NCBI GenBank assembly: GCA_020747065.1
Contig: JAGMVK010000013.1
Coordinates: 1,116,001 to 1,180,000 of the forward strand
Source: Cadophora sp. MPI-SDFR-AT-0126
Lineage: Eukaryota; Ascomycota; Leotiomycetes; Helotiales; Ploettnerulaceae
DNA: 64,000 nucleotides
Reading direction: 5' to 3'
This document shows, piece after piece, positions 19,681 through 32,569 of this stretch. The notes under the pieces are model-generated. The model was not told where the DNA came from and made no database searches. It saw only the letters and a list, made by a program, of their open reading frames with translations. The translations under genes and the position numbers were made by a program. The first letter of the stretch is position 1, and each line of letters begins with the position of its first letter.

Positions 19681-22151
19681 TCAGCCGAGATAGTTCTGCT
19701 GGCTCAACTCCAACCAGTCGCCCTGTGTCCAGTCCACGGTATTGAGCCAATCCAAGTCATCCATGGCAATCATCGCCGGGTCAAAATCATTCATGAAGTC
19801 AATCCCATTCTGAGGCTCAGCTGTATGCAAAGGTGCCTGTTGGAGCGGATCATGCGGCAACATCTGCGGTTGAGGAGTCTCAGAAAGTCGTTGGACGGGC
19901 AAGGGAGTTCGTTGCTGCCCTGTGAATGTTGGTCGAGGTGCATCGATCGCAGTATCGATAATTCGCTTGACGACTTTCTTGAATTTGCCACATAGCTGGA
20001 CGTTATTATCTGTTGGCCGTATCCAGCTTAAGAAAGCGATGAACATTGTTAAGGTCTGGACTACTTCTGATCGTGAGAGTTGTACGGGAGTAGGAATCGG
20101 TAGAGCTTCTGTTGCTGGCATTGGTGGGGCGAGATTGCTGGCTCTGAGAAGCTCGAGACATAGAATTCCGGCGCATGGAATACCATATGATAGTATCTGT
20201 GAATCGAAGTTAGTACAGCAAGATGGGTCGAAGGCGGAAGACCTTGACTTACAATCCAGTCGAACGAAAAATTATAAACTCTCAACTGCTCTCGATCTGA
20301 CCAAAGTGAAAGCACAACTGATATCATCTCTTGCGCGATATTGAAAAGTTCTTGTCCATTTGAGAGTCCCCGTGAGACTAAGAGCCTCTGCAAGAGAAAC
20401 GCGCACTGTAGAACATCCAGTTGAATTCGTGTGATCAAATAGATCTCATGGGGGGCCCTGGTCTGCACTTCACCAGCATGATTCTGTTCTAGACTTCGAT
20501 ATCGAATATGTTCGGGATATGTATTCGTAATCTGTTCAAGTTGAACCACCAAATCACTACATTCCAGTTGTTAACAAGGAACGGCAACGAAGTTTGTCAA
20601 GAGACTTACTCTATTTGTGCCTTCGTGTATTGTATGTTTGCACTCAAAGACAGGCGGAGGATCTCTTCTCTGATAGGCGACAAAAGCGAGACAGCGCGAA
20701 GACAGGTCACTGAAGAAATTTGCTTATCGGTGTTCCAGCCATCAGAATCCAGCCGTCGTACAGCCGCAGCAAGGCGTTCCGGCCCCGAGTAAAGATCTTC
20801 CTCAGACAGATCAAGTGGTTGAGGAATATGGCAGTATCTTTGATCCAGAATGGGAGGTCGGCCGAGAAACAGGCTGTCGCACTTGTCTAGGTGGAAGAAC
20901 GAAGTGGCAAGGCGCGCTCGATGCTGAGAAAGTGGAGTGACTTCAGGAGAAAAGGATTGTCGATGCAGTCCACTGGTGACAATCGCACTTCCTGTGGCCC
21001 CGAAATGCATTCTCAAACGATCACCTGAATTAAGCCGGTCATTAAAAACACCCATGAATAGGAAGTTGAAGCGACTTACTTTCATCACTGATAATCTGGC
21101 TGTGTAATTTCGCGAAATTCTTCATGAGCACCACGATAACCTCATTAATCTCCGAAAAGTCTTCGCAAAGCTGCAGACAAGCCTTTGCACCAACTCTCAT
21201 TTTCTCAGCAGAGGTATTTCGATTCCTGCCCTCCTGCTCGGGCATATCGAAAATTGGATCCCAATCCTGCTGATGCTTGAAAGCCATACCGGCCCATGTG
21301 AACAAAATTCCGATCATCTCCCATCGTAGCCGAGGACCGCCAAACCAGTTGACCCAATTATTATCTCTTTCTCCTGGATTACTGGACTGTGGTAATGAGC
21401 TCTTGCCATTCTCGATCAACTCATCCGCAAGCTCTAAGACCGAGGCTCGTGAGCGATCATTGCCCAAACAATGGCCGTACTCAGTCCAGAGCTGGTTCAA
21501 ACAGTGCCGGATCATGACTGGCGATATCCAAATATCGTGAAATGACTCGATGTTTTTCATTAGAATTTCACACGTTCGAAACGTTGGAAAGCCGAGGAGG
21601 GTAGTGATGGCCAATTCCTGCTGAGAATTACTCATGTCAACACCTGGACCTCTGGGGCTGACGAATGTGGCTCTCAAGCTGGACTCTTCTGCAACGGTGC
21701 CAATGGCAGGCCCAAAACTGGCTTGATTTTCAGAAAATATAGCCGAGTAGCGTGTCGTTCCATAAGAAACCCCTTCCTTCTCAAACAGCGTATTCTGTGG
21801 CCCGTGACTGCCATTTTGATAACTTGCACCAGACAAAGATGGGGAAGCTGTGCCGGATGATGAAGTCCTTGTGGAGTTGTTATTGATATGAGGTGGTTCC
21901 ATTGGCGAGAGTATTGAGCTCAATGGATTCGATTGAGAGTTGTTGAATCCTCTGGCACCCTGTGAAGACGGCGGAGGCGAATATAAATCTGGGTTTTTGG
22001 TCATGGGAGCTGGATGGTAGACGCAATCCAATCGCCGCATTATACACCTCGAGCATCGGGGGTGTCCATGGTCGCATCTCACCTTCGTCTTTCGACATGG
22101 CTCGCATGCCTGCGGCTGTCCATTTCGACGAATCCTAGCTCCAACCGGCAT
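19681..22151 (-). CDS. Zn2Cys6 transcription factor with fungal-specific domain
   Basis: Four introns of 53-56 nt would be typical; I can place three cleanly plus one more near the C-terminal exon: exons 21080-22151, 20610-21024, 20253-20556 and 19681-20196, 768 residues in total. The binuclear zinc cluster at residues 16-43 has six cysteines in ACEPCRKTKVRCDHGHPRC and CIMRRLDC. A Ser/Asn-rich linker follows. The fungal_trans-type regulatory domain covers about 180-650, with SFFHLDKCDSLFLGRPPIL resembling the conserved core. The C-terminal end is acidic and hydrophobic (DFDPAMIAMDDLDWLNTVDW) and looks like an activation domain. It is nuclear by family. It lies next to the amino acid permease and oxidoreductase and could be their regulator; that is inference from position only. 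Confidence 0.93.
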
Positions 22152-22719
22152 TTCAAGATCGCTTGAGATACAGCTACTGATAGGGCTAAATTTGTTGAAA
22201 GCTGGTGAGGAGAGTCGACCCTGGGTCTCTGAGACGGAGCAATGGACTAGAGCCCAAAATACATCAGCAGACTGCCTAAGCTAATGTCAGAATGCTCTGT
22301 GGTGATCAGGATAGAGAAGTGAAGAACATGAAGTTGATGATGTCGGAATAAAGTGGGAGGGTCCTGATATTTGGCCCCTGTCTAGCTCCGATAAGCAGTG
22401 CCCCACAGCGCCGAGGCGGGGAAATGCTTGCCCTTACCCACCTCGGCAGGTGAATCGAAAGCTGACCAGAGACAGATCTTGACGCTACTGGGTAGATTGT
22501 AATATAGCTAAGTCAGATAGTGATACCTCATATACCATATAAGACGAAATGGGCTCCAATATGAGCCCCTGAGTTGCTTTGATCGAAGTGGAAACTGTCA
22601 AACATTAAGCGAGCATCCCTGAGTATATTTACATTGGAAGCGAAACGAAGCAGTACTTCATATAATGCATATATTCGTTAGCTCGAAGTCTAAATCTATC
22701 AAAACACCCTCTACCAACC
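22152..22719. other. Intergenic, no gene supported
   Basis: Upstream region of the Zn2Cys6 gene and 3' flank of the peptidase gene. No gene or clear motif seen. Confidence 0.4.
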
Positions 22720-25243
22720 CTACAGGAATCCGACAACACCAGCAGTCAACCCAGCAAGAACACCCAACAAGGCCAAATTTATGCCCCCAGCCCTACCAAT
22801 ACCAGCACTCTCCCCCAAGGCCCCATGACTACTGTTGATAACCTTTTTGAATACTGGATCTACATTTCCCATATTCGTGCCATTCATGGCCACGATGCTG
22901 CCCTCAACGCAGAACTGCTGAGGATTCGTCCACGTTGCATCGACTGTCCTCTTCCACACCAATTCCGGACTGCTCAACATCTGCGCTGTATAGAATATCC
23001 TGCAATTTGCAGGCTGCATGAGGAATTGCAGCGGAGTTTGGGAGTCAGTGGCTGAGAATGCATTCTTGCCGTTTACAGCACCGGGATTCGCCACTGCGGT
23101 GAGTCGTTGGAGTGCGTAACCGTCTGCGAGGAGACCGGTTTCGCCTGCTAACAAATCTGCTTTGCGTTCCGCAGGTGCAAGTTCGATTACTGCTGCTGCA
23201 GCGATCGCTATTTCGTCGAGAGGAAAGACTTGTGCACCTTCAACACCTGCGATCGATTGCATCACGCCTGTCTGTGGACGGCCTCCGATGACAGTGGCTT
23301 TGACGTTCATCTGGAGAATCATGAGGTATGAAAAGAGTGTGCAAGTCGATCCACATGTCCCATCAGTCAGAAGCACTACGTTCTCAGGAGCGAATACTGA
23401 AGCTGGGGGGTTGGAGCGGTTGCCGGTTCCAGTCAGGTTGAACTGGGGATCGGTTTGGTTTAGTGGCGCCTGCTGGTAGGCAGTGAAGAGGTCACCTTTC
23501 AGTGAGACAGGTGCAATGATTTGCTCCACGGAGTTGAAACTAGCCCCTCCAGGAGTGAAGACGCCACCAGGTACTAGGTTGCTGACAACAGGGCTCTGTG
23601 ATAGAGCAGCAATGGCCGCTCGCTGTGCTGGAGTGCTCGCAGTGAAGTTGTTCGGGATAGCTCCAACAATTCGAGCCATGTTGACGAGACTGTCTGCGAG
23701 GCGCAGATTATCTGCTTGAAATCTCTGCACAGTTGGATACAGCTGAAAACAATCATTAGCCTCAACACTCAACAATAAAAGGACTATTCAAAGTTACGAA
23801 CTTGAGCAAAGAGTTCATATCCAGCGACAACAAAGCCACCACCATTAGCCTGCAGATCAATCACGAGTCTCGTTTTCCCAGCCGCCTTGGACTGAGCGAG
23901 GAAAGATCCGACGGTGCTTTGAAAGTTGGTAAGATACTCGACGGCGCCAACATTTCCTTCGGGAGAGAATCCAGAGACAGCGAGAACAGCGACATTCTCG
24001 TATCCGGTTCCATTGAGGAAGTACCCCGATGTAGTGTTCGCACCACTGTCTCGAACACTACGAGAATAGGAAATCAGCATAAATCCACCAGACTTCTTTC
24101 AGCCAGCCTAGCCTTGACTCACATGGGAAGAGGATAACCCGAAATTGTTGGTGGCGGTTTTGGAAGTGTCGTATTCGTCACCGGGGTCGTGGTAGGAGTC
24201 GTCATATTCGTAGGGATCTGATTATTCGGATTACAAAATCGTTGATAATAATCCTCCCCATTGCTGATCCCTGAAAAATTCGCGCCGGCTCTTATCACTG
24301 CAAAGCTCTGTTCCGTCCTCTCTTGTCCATTATCGTAAGTAAGTGTCACGCTGGGTCCCTGGAAAGCGAGTGAAGCAGCGACTGTCAGAATTCCACCTGG
24401 GCTAGCATAGGTCGGAAATTGAGAGTTCCACTGCGAATCAGGATCTTGGAAACTGCTGAATTGGAGATTCATGTCGGTGATGTACTTGGCGGCATCTACG
24501 CCGTTGATTTTCGTGATAGCAGGAGCTGTGTCGACTGTTCCATTGGTTCCATTTACGGCACCTACAAATATCAATCGGACTGTCCGAGCCACCGGAGTTA
24601 GGCATCATACCCAAGTGGTACAACTTCGGCACGGCTTTTCCATCTTTCGACACGGAGACAATATCCGAAGCCAAATTATTCCTGAATCCGAAAGCCTTGA
24701 ACACATCCGGCCGATACGCAAAGTGACCGTCGTGCGCTGAAATGATCAACTTCACAACACTCAGTTGAAAATCGTACTCGCTCTTGAATCCTCCTGCCGC
24801 TGCAGTTGACGAAATATTACTTAGGCCACCCTCGATATCCGTCGCTGGTAACATATACGATGATGGTGGATCTTTCAAAAATGCGAGTGTACTTTGCCAT
24901 TGTACGAATGCTTTTAGGCTCTTGACCATTGCGACCGCCGGATCTGGTTTATTCGGTACGCTCTGGAGGCAGTCGAAAGCCAATTGTGCCGAAACTTGCG
25001 GAGCAGCTAAACACAAGTTATGAGCTTACCCTATGACATGGCCAATAACTCTCGTCTCCGTATGGACATACCTGCTCTTGGGTTTTGTGCCATAAACGCC
25101 GCTGCCGCAGGACCAACCTGACCACAAGCCTGTGGATTACTTGCATTTTGAGCATTAACGATAGTACCGACAACAAACAAGCACCAGCTTATTCTCGCAA
25201 GCACCGCGGATAGCTCAGCTATCCTGAAGCCAAGGAGGCCCAT
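22720..25243 (-). CDS. Secreted S41 family serine peptidase, probably GPI-anchored
   Basis: Five exons (25072-25243, 24611-25006, 24123-24561, 23802-24057, 22720-23742) give 761 residues. An N-terminal hydrophobic segment (ISWCLFVVGTIVNA, about residues 18-31) is a signal peptide. The middle includes a likely PDZ-like part (ITKINGVDAAKYI). The S41 core has VIDLQANGGGFVVAGYELFAQ and VVLLTDGTCGSTCTLFSYL, where Ser553 is the expected nucleophile, followed by GRPQTGVMQSIAG. S41 is the tail-specific or CPAF-like protease family. The C-terminus is a small-residue hydrophobic stretch (INLALLGVLAGLTAGVVGFL) with no basic tail, typical of a GPI signal, and Cys and N-glycosylation sites are frequent. 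So this is probably a cell-surface protease. The third exon junction depends on a 49-nt intron (24562-24610), which keeps KLYHLGAVNGTNG in frame. Confidence 0.9.
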
Positions 25244-26835
25244 AACGGCGAAAGAAAAAAAGAAAGAGGGGAAATAAAGGAGGGAAGGAGAAGCGAAGAG
25301 AAAGTCAACAAAGAATCGACCTCAGAAACCAACAACACGCATCACTCTCAATTCCCATCTCCAAGAACAAGAGGAGTTGCATGATTTAAGTCTCTTCACC
25401 AGTTCGACTGAAGACTGGTCTATCGCAAGGATTGGAGTTAAGTGCTTCGGCCATGTCGCACACAAAACGCCATGCACCTCAAATGAACGATAAGCCCCTC
25501 GAAGCGCTTGGCATCGTGATTAAGGCGATTCTGCCTGACTCCCGCAGGCGTCGATTGGATATGGCGTTTTTAAGGTTGCAGCACACTGTTGCAGATCAGC
25601 GGAGCTTGACATATCCGCACGGCTTTGTGGCTGTTGGTGGGGGTAATTCAACAAACCCACCAAAATATGCAGCATCCCCAAATCCTACTCCCATTATGCC
25701 TGGCCACTTCTGAAGCGTGGGGTAGCTGGCGGCTAAGATCCGACTGAGCGAGTGTTCGGTGCGAGTGTGAATGCATTGCGACAGTCCGGGAATCTTGAAT
25801 GGATTAGCGAATGGCTTTGGACGTTTTAAAAACGCATGACGCCAATACGATCCATGAAACTTCGCCGAAAATGCCAAGAGATCAGGTTGGGTCAGCCGCC
25901 GCCACTAGCTTCGAGCTTTGACGATGAGCGAAACATGTTTCTAGATATTCTGGGGGAAAACTCGTTCAAAAGTATGATGGGATGAGATACGGTGTACAAG
26001 CCTGGTGACAGAATTTGGTGTTGAAGTGGCTGTTCGAAACGATGAGCACTTGATCTTTAAGTACAACTTTAACTGCCCAAGTTTCCAGGGAGCAAGAGTC
26101 AAATGCGGATAGTACGAGCTGTCGCATCTGATCATGAAATGGAATGGCTTGAAATGAAGCTTTGCACTGCCTGAAAATATAAGGTACCTCTTAAATCTTG
26201 GATAATCCAGTCCGTTTAAAAATGTCACTAATTGACAATAACATTGGCAGTAGGTCGGGAAGTAGCACCTGTTCCAGCAAGCTGCCTTTTTAAACTGGAC
26301 ACTTGCCGAAGTCAAACTTCTAGAGTAAGCTTGATTGGGTAGTCATGGTTGCAGTCAGGGTATTTAATACTTTGTGACTTAAAGCCAGATGGAATATCAT
26401 GGATTGGCAATGCTTTTCGATTGAGCAATGAACCTGACTCAAAATGCAAAACACCTGCCCTAATATCACCGTTCTCCTAGTACCCATCCTCATCCACCAG
26501 CAACAGTCTCTTCATATCCTTGGCCGTTTCTATCCTATTGTTTTGCTTCGATTTGACTGTCTATTCTCGATTCTGTTTGTTCCACGTGCAGACCTCAGAG
26601 CCTTCTTCATTTCATTCTCCAATATTATCTTGTTTGTTTCTTCTCCCCGCTCGAACAATCGAGCACACCACTTATTAGCCCTCGCGATTCTATCCATCAT
26701 CGTTGCGGAGCCGTTGTCGTCTGAAATACTATCATTTAAGAAGTACTGATACTGATCAGTGATTTCTCGCGTTGAACTACAAATGGCGAATATCTTTTTA
26801 AAGCGAAAGAACGGGAAACCTTGGAACATGTCAGC
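25244..26835. other. Intergenic, no gene supported
   Basis: About 1.6 kb. Frames at 25432-25713 (+), 25596-25877 (-) and 26444-26749 (+) overlap or lack start context, domains and splice signals. Part of it is promoter of the peptidase gene. Confidence 0.45.
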
Positions 26836-27594
26836 TCAGCGACCACGAAGGTGACCGGAGTGCCTCTTACAGCAGTTTTCATATGTAGAATTGGTTGTAA
26901 TATCGACGTAAAGCTCCTCTAGCATGTTGTACTTGAAGAGGACTGATCGAGGCACGGTATCATTCGCGATGTCACTTCCCAGATGGACTTTCTTCATCAA
27001 TAATCTTTGGAGGGCGTTTCGTCGCCGGAACCATTGGTTAAATGTCTGAGAGTCATCGATCGACCATGTGTTGCTTCCCCAGAGGAAGCGAACTGACTCT
27101 ATATAAGTTTGTCGACAGACGGAGAGAAGGTCAATATGTAGTCGCTTCGTAGGACCATTACGAAGTGCATCATAACAGATGGCATGGCGATGGTGGCAGT
27201 GTCTCAAGTCAACTGTGGCCAGTTCCGTACTCGTTTGCTTGACCACTTCCTCGTATAATTCCATCCGCGAAAACTTCCACGCTTGCTGTTCCGTGATTGG
27301 TGATTCGCAGACCGTGTGGAAGAATCGTAGGTCGGGACCATGGACGCCGTTGTGGGGTCGCTCTTCCATTACATGTATCAGTTGGAATCCAAGCACGTAT
27401 CCCCAGATCTCGTTTCTCAATTCTCCTGGCAGACTAAGCAGAGGTCTGGAAAGTCTATTCCTTTCCATTCTTTCAAGATTGTCAGCATAACAAAAGGCTA
27501 TATCCCGTGCGACTTCCACTTACATCGTCTTCGTCGTTCTATCCTTCGGAGCAGTAAAAGCTTGACTACGAGTCCTTTTTGGGAATGGTGCCAT
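26836..27594 (-). CDS. DUF7730-like (F-box-like) fungal protein
   Basis: Two exons, 27524-27594 and 26836-27469, with a 54-nt intron (GTAAGT...GAAAG), give 234 residues. The start MAPFPKRTRSQAFTAPKDRT is basic. It is followed by LLSLPGELRNEIWGYVLG and later LLSVCRQTYIESVRFLWGSNTWSID. This pairing, an F-box-like helix pair and then a CRQ-x-E-x4-ly-x-N motif, is typical of a large, mostly uncharacterised family in Pezizomycotina (DUF7730/2EXR-like). Such genes are numerous and variable. No catalytic residues are evident and the function is unknown. The protein ends rather early in a Cys/Arg-rich tail (ENCCKRHSGHLRGR), so it may be a short member. Confidence 0.75.
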
Positions 27595-29078
27595 TTTTTA
27601 TGGAGCGTATTGCATACGGTGGGGTTTGAGGTCTGTGGGACTGAAGCGATTGAGTCCTAGTGAAGGTGGAAGAGGATATGAACGAGGTAGAGATACCTAG
27701 AGAAAATGTAAGCAGTCTTGCGCAGTCTCAGTTGTTTGCTTACTTACTTGAGCTCCTCTCGGTTTGATCCCAGGCAATATAATGAATGCTGATCGTGCGA
27801 ACGAATGGAAGATGGAAATTATGTGATGCTATGATGCTCTCGGGGTCTAATCTGGTCCAAGAACGGATGTGCCGCCAATCTTCGAAGGAGGAAGGAGCCA
27901 CCTAGTTCCAAGAATGGAAAGCGTAACCTAATTAAGAATTATTAGACGAAGTTTATCAATCTTGATCAAAGCAAAGTTCTCGCGTAGTCTAGAAAACTGG
28001 TCATTGACAATAGTCCTAAACTTGGCAACAATTATCACGCATACGACCAACTTTTTCTTTCATCATTGACATACTTTCGAACAGAGAACACGAAACGTCT
28101 AAGCAGATCTCTCCTTGCCCTCTCAAGGACGCCATCCCCATTCGTTCTCTCGAACCTGTCTAGCGGCGGCTCTTCAATCTCCCTTCGCGCTTGACTTTTT
28201 CGATGCGCATTTTCTGACCGCATGGCATACTGAATCTTAATTAATTGCTCACTTCTATATCCCCATACACAAATGCTGTCTCCCCGAATACGTTTCCAAG
28301 TCCCATTGTCCAGACCTCCATTACACGATGATACCATCATTGCCGCTGCTATCCTTCCCGCACTCACCCAATTCCCTTCCTCTCACGTAAGATACACATC
28401 CATCTCACAGAGCCGATGACGAGATCCTAAACGTTCACTCTTGAGAGAGAGCATGCAAAGAGGAGTGAATAGAGATAATGTTATCATGGCAGCATGAGAG
28501 GATATATCAGCACGGTTTCTTTGAAAGTGAGTAATAGATATGTTGGACGGTTTGAAAATGACACCAAATGCACCAATGACCAGAATGTCTCTTGTATGAA
28601 TTCATGTGATTGCACTCAAAACCACCACAATGGCAATAAGCCAGCGATAGGTAGTAGCCCGAGTTTCGAGTTCATGGTAAAAGAAACACATAAGCGAAAA
28701 GATACAAGATCTACTGCTCTCTCGGTTGCACGCTTTCTCGCGTTCGATAACCCAAATGCTAAATCCTAGACTAGACTCTCGCTGACGGAATAAACCAAAA
28801 CTTCTTGGAAATGCTCAAACGCCGCGAGATGCTTCGTACTTCATCATCATCATAACCACCACTGCCAAGCTTGTCTTCCACCCTCCATCTTTGCACGTGG
28901 CATACCGCTTTCATTGAGTCATCCTATATGCCTTGTTATCCCATTCTCACGACTTTCCTCCATCGATGGTCTTCAAAATCCGCAACATCCACCTTCAGCC
29001 ACCAAGCCGCACGGCACGAGGTGCCTGATGCAACCTCTATATTGAGTGTTGCTACATTGTACCTTCAAGACACATCAA
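27595..29078. other. Intergenic, no gene supported
   Basis: About 1.5 kb with only short overlapping frames (28035-28367 minus, 28494-28769 plus, 28871-29182 plus antisense to the U-box exon). No domain or signal seen. Confidence 0.45.
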
Positions 29079-30168
29079 TCACCAATCAACAGCCCAACCG
29101 TTCTCCTGTAAGAACTCCTCACACGCAGCTCTCAACGCCAGATTCGGCCGCAGATCAGAGACTTGTAGTGGTTCGCGAGTGAGAGGGTCGGTTGGTGAAC
29201 GACGCAGATGTTCCATTATGGATGAGCGGTCATAGGATTGTCCTGTCTTCGTCTGATAATCGTCAGCTGGGTGTAGAAGTAGCTCACCAGTGAAAGGGGA
29301 GAAGGACGGAGGCAAATGAAAAAGACAGAACGTACCACGACAGGATCCAACATAACCGAAAACGTAATATCATCCACACACCAATCCGGCACCTTCCTCC
29401 TCCTCTCCACACTCTTACACCCCTCAGCACTCTCCCACACCCTCCTGACCTCCGCAATCTTCTCCTCCCACTTCCCCATCACCTCCTTCGCCCTCCTCTC
29501 CCTCTCCTCCTCTCCCAACTCCCTCAAACCCGCCACCTCCTCATCCCGACTCCTCTCCAAGCCCCTCACTACCTCCCCAAGCAACCCCTCCATCCCCCTC
29601 AACCTCTCATCCTCCCTCCTCTCCCAATCCTCCTTTTTCGCCCGCAACACCAGTTCCGTAATGGGCCCGATACTGCTCGCGCCCTTGCCCCCGGAGATGC
29701 ACTCCTCGACGCAGAACTCGTGGGCTTTCTTGGCGGATGCGAGCGCAGATGAGGGGTCGCCGAGGGCGATCTGCGCTTGAGCGAGCTGGAAGTAGGCTTT
29801 CATGTTGTGGGGGAGGAGGGAGATGGCGTGGCGGGTGTCGAGGATTACGCGGGGGTAGAGGTGGAGTTTTAGGAGGGCCATGGAGCGGTTGGTATAGAGG
29901 AGGGGGTTGGAGGGGTCATGATTAATGCTGTATATCAAAATAAGTCAGCTTGGTTTCATGGCTTTTGTCATCTTTTGACACTCGAGCTGAGTGAACCGTT
30001 AATCAGATCAGGAGAGTGCTGCATAGTAAATAGGCAAGAAGACTGTACATACGCCTTCGAATACAACGCCTCGGCCTGCACATAATCACCCGCCTGGAAG
30101 CACTTATTCCCACTCTCCTTATATTCCAGAGCCTTCGCCGGGTCGTGGGGGATGTCGGCGTTCACCAT
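29079..30168 (-). CDS. CHIP/STUB1-type TPR and U-box E3 ubiquitin ligase
   Basis: Three exons (30053-30168, 29336-29927, 29079-29252) give 293 residues, close to the length of animal CHIP. The N-terminus has three TPR units (ALEYKESGNKCFQAGDYVQA; NPLLYTNRSMALLKLHLYPR; AYFQLAQAQIALGDPSSALA), the type that binds Hsp70 and Hsp90 C-termini. A long charged helical hairpin follows (about 125-205). The C-terminal U-box has IPD-like VPDWCVDDITFSVMLDPVV, then TGQSYDRSSIMEHL, DPLTREPL, PNLALRAACEEFLQENGW, all matching the CHIP U-box that recruits E2. The role is therefore chaperone-linked ubiquitination of misfolded clients in the cytosol. The introns are 125 and 83 nt, a little longer than in neighbours. 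The coding strand of the helical region is strongly purine-rich. Confidence 0.94.
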
Positions 30169-32569
30169 CTCGGCTTATCTTCTTCCCAACTGGCTGTATC
30201 TTTGTCTTTGTATTTGTAGTTATCCAACCTGCAACTGTAACTCTTCGATCTGTGCGCCTTCTCGATAGTTTGCTCGTAGAATTGTCTTGTGAACTCAGTG
30301 TATCACCCCCGGTAATCTGCAATGCCCGGCTTGCGTGTATGTGTTTGTAGTTGGAGAGATCGAGGAGGCAAGATGCAATCAATACTACGTGATAGAGCTT
30401 GGAATAGTTTCGAGGCTGTGATTCGCAGAGTTTCAATCTTCGATATCGTGTAGAAGAGGAAGAGTTGCAAGTGTCAGATGCTGTAAAACGTAGATTGATA
30501 AGTGAGTTGTCTTTCGTCGAGGTTGGCCTCAGTTTACTGTTGTCGCGGAAGGTGGGGCTCAGCCTCGTCAAGCTTCCGAACAACGCGGGGAAAGCTATGT
30601 AACAGCTGTAAGAATTGCGGCGAAGTGTTATTTGTGTTATTCCTTCTTGCAGAGGACAGAGATGGGGGAGAGTGCGTGTAGAGGACGAAATGAGGGAGTC
30701 AGTGACTCAAAAGTGTTGGCGAACGAGTGGTGGCCAGGGAGTGTGTTGTGAGGTGCGCTGTCAGCCTTGTTAGTTAGTAAGACAGAAGATTCGAGAATCT
30801 AGCGAGAAGCGATGCGTGAGGCTGAATCTGGACACTGCGGGCGGCCGGAGTAAGATTGACTTCATCTCATCTCTACCCATCCGTACTTATGATCCCGACT
30901 TTTCGGAAATGAGCTGTGAAATATTTTTGATCGGGTGATGCTTTCTGGTTTACAAAGGTTGCGGGGGTTGTTTTTGCAAATATCTCAGAAGGTTGCAGGG
31001 CGCCACGGTCATCTCGGACCGAGATTCGCTCTTCGCAATGCTTCAGGCTTCATTTCGAAAGGAAATCTTCATCAGAAGCACTTTTGTACCGGACGATCTA
31101 CTAGTAAAACGATTTCATCTTCTTCTGTGTCACGTGATAACATATCGGACATGACTATGGACTTCGGCATTCCGTGGCAGACAAGACACGGTATTTGCTT
31201 ACGACAGACATCAGGTCGGGTGGGTGAAGGAGGGGAAGGATCATCAGTTTAATATAATTCTTATATGACGGTGGTGTTTACGCACTTTTGAATCGTGTTC
31301 AATGTCGTTGTCATTCCGAATAACTTCATCAATTTATTCCGGTTGTCATTGACCATTTCCCCTTTTCCTTGCAATGAAATCGAACCATACCGTCAACTCA
31401 CTCCTCTCCCAGTCTTAGAAATACAATACTAAAAAGTTCCAGACAGTGTAATCGCAAATCTCAAGGTGTCAGAATTCCCATAGTCCAGGATGGCAAGAAG
31501 GCTGAAAATTCGTCCCCGGCTTGTTTCCATGGCTGTCTTCACAAAATTCGAGTCTCGCTACTGCTCTTATAATCAAACCGTTCCCCAAGTCTTACACCTC
31601 GGAAAGACTCCCCTTTCAGGTCCCCTCTTTCCACCCATTCAGATGGTGAATATTTCCTTGTCTCGTCACATTCTCCTTTCGTCCACTTTTTCAGCGGTAT
31701 ATAAATGCATCATCAGTCCTTGAAACTTTCCTGTAAAAGTAAGTCCCTCATATTCTCCGGTCTCAGGTGGGATTTGCGCCAAAGCAAACAGCCAGACCGC
31801 AGATAGTAATGCAAGTCCTATGTCCTTTGGACTGCCTTCTAGCTGTTGAACTAGCTCCATACAGAGGTTTCGGCAATCACACACAGGTGAGTCAATATCG
31901 AAAGATCCTAAACTCCGTTGTCACATACCTGCCCATTATCAAAGTCCAGATGTCGATCCCAGGTAGAATTTTACTGACGTTTAGAGTAGAGATAGGATAC
32001 TCCCACACCTGCATATCTTGGTTGAATACTGCATTCATGTCGCAAGGGAAAGACGTGTTGATCAATATTGAAAGTCTTTAGCGTTTCAAGACACTTCAAT
32101 CGAAACTAACCATGGTCTGGAATTCTTTAATGGGAAAAGACTCGTGAGTGCTAGACCTTTATACTTGCTGGTCTGCCATAGCAGTACGTATAAGCTCTCC
32201 GCCCAATAAGCATGTGAGTGAATAGAAATCTCGTAAAACAATTAAGTCTGCATCCAAGGTATCCACAGATCCAGAGCAATGGAAATCGCCCCATTGCTAC
32301 TTAGTCCTGTGAAGCTACAACAAATTAAGAATATGGCTGGCCGAGGCCATGGTGACTCTTGTCAATACCGAAACCAAACTCAAGTCTTCAATCTGATTTG
32401 ATGTCATCAAAATCATCCTTACTTCTTCGATCAAAAAAGACCATACTATCATCTTGAAGCTCTGTTAGCTATATACAGATAATATAGAAGCAATGACCTG
32501 TGCAGATCAAGTGGCCGATCTTGTTTATCCACATGTACTCAGCCAGCCATTTACTCCTCAAGCCCAACC
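30169..32569. other. Intergenic, no gene firmly supported
   Basis: About 2.4 kb. The first 500 bases flank the CHIP gene. On the minus strand 31666-32040 two open pieces (MNAVFNQDMQVWEYP and ALLSAVWLFALAQIPPETGE) could be exons, but the obvious GTATGT-CAACAG splice between them puts a stop in frame. I therefore do not call a gene. Confidence 0.4.

Noticed and set aside
24438..24610. Unspliced reading of the S41 gene after LYHLG, or a 31-nt intron
   Set aside because: A 31-nt intron is too short; a 49-nt intron with a CTAAC branch site gives an in-frame continuous protein.
29316..29780. Plus-strand Ser/Leu-rich frame
   Set aside because: Antisense of the purine-rich helical region of the CHIP-like gene.
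31666..32040. Possible two-exon minus-strand gene
   Set aside because: The only good splice puts a stop in frame and no family is recognised.
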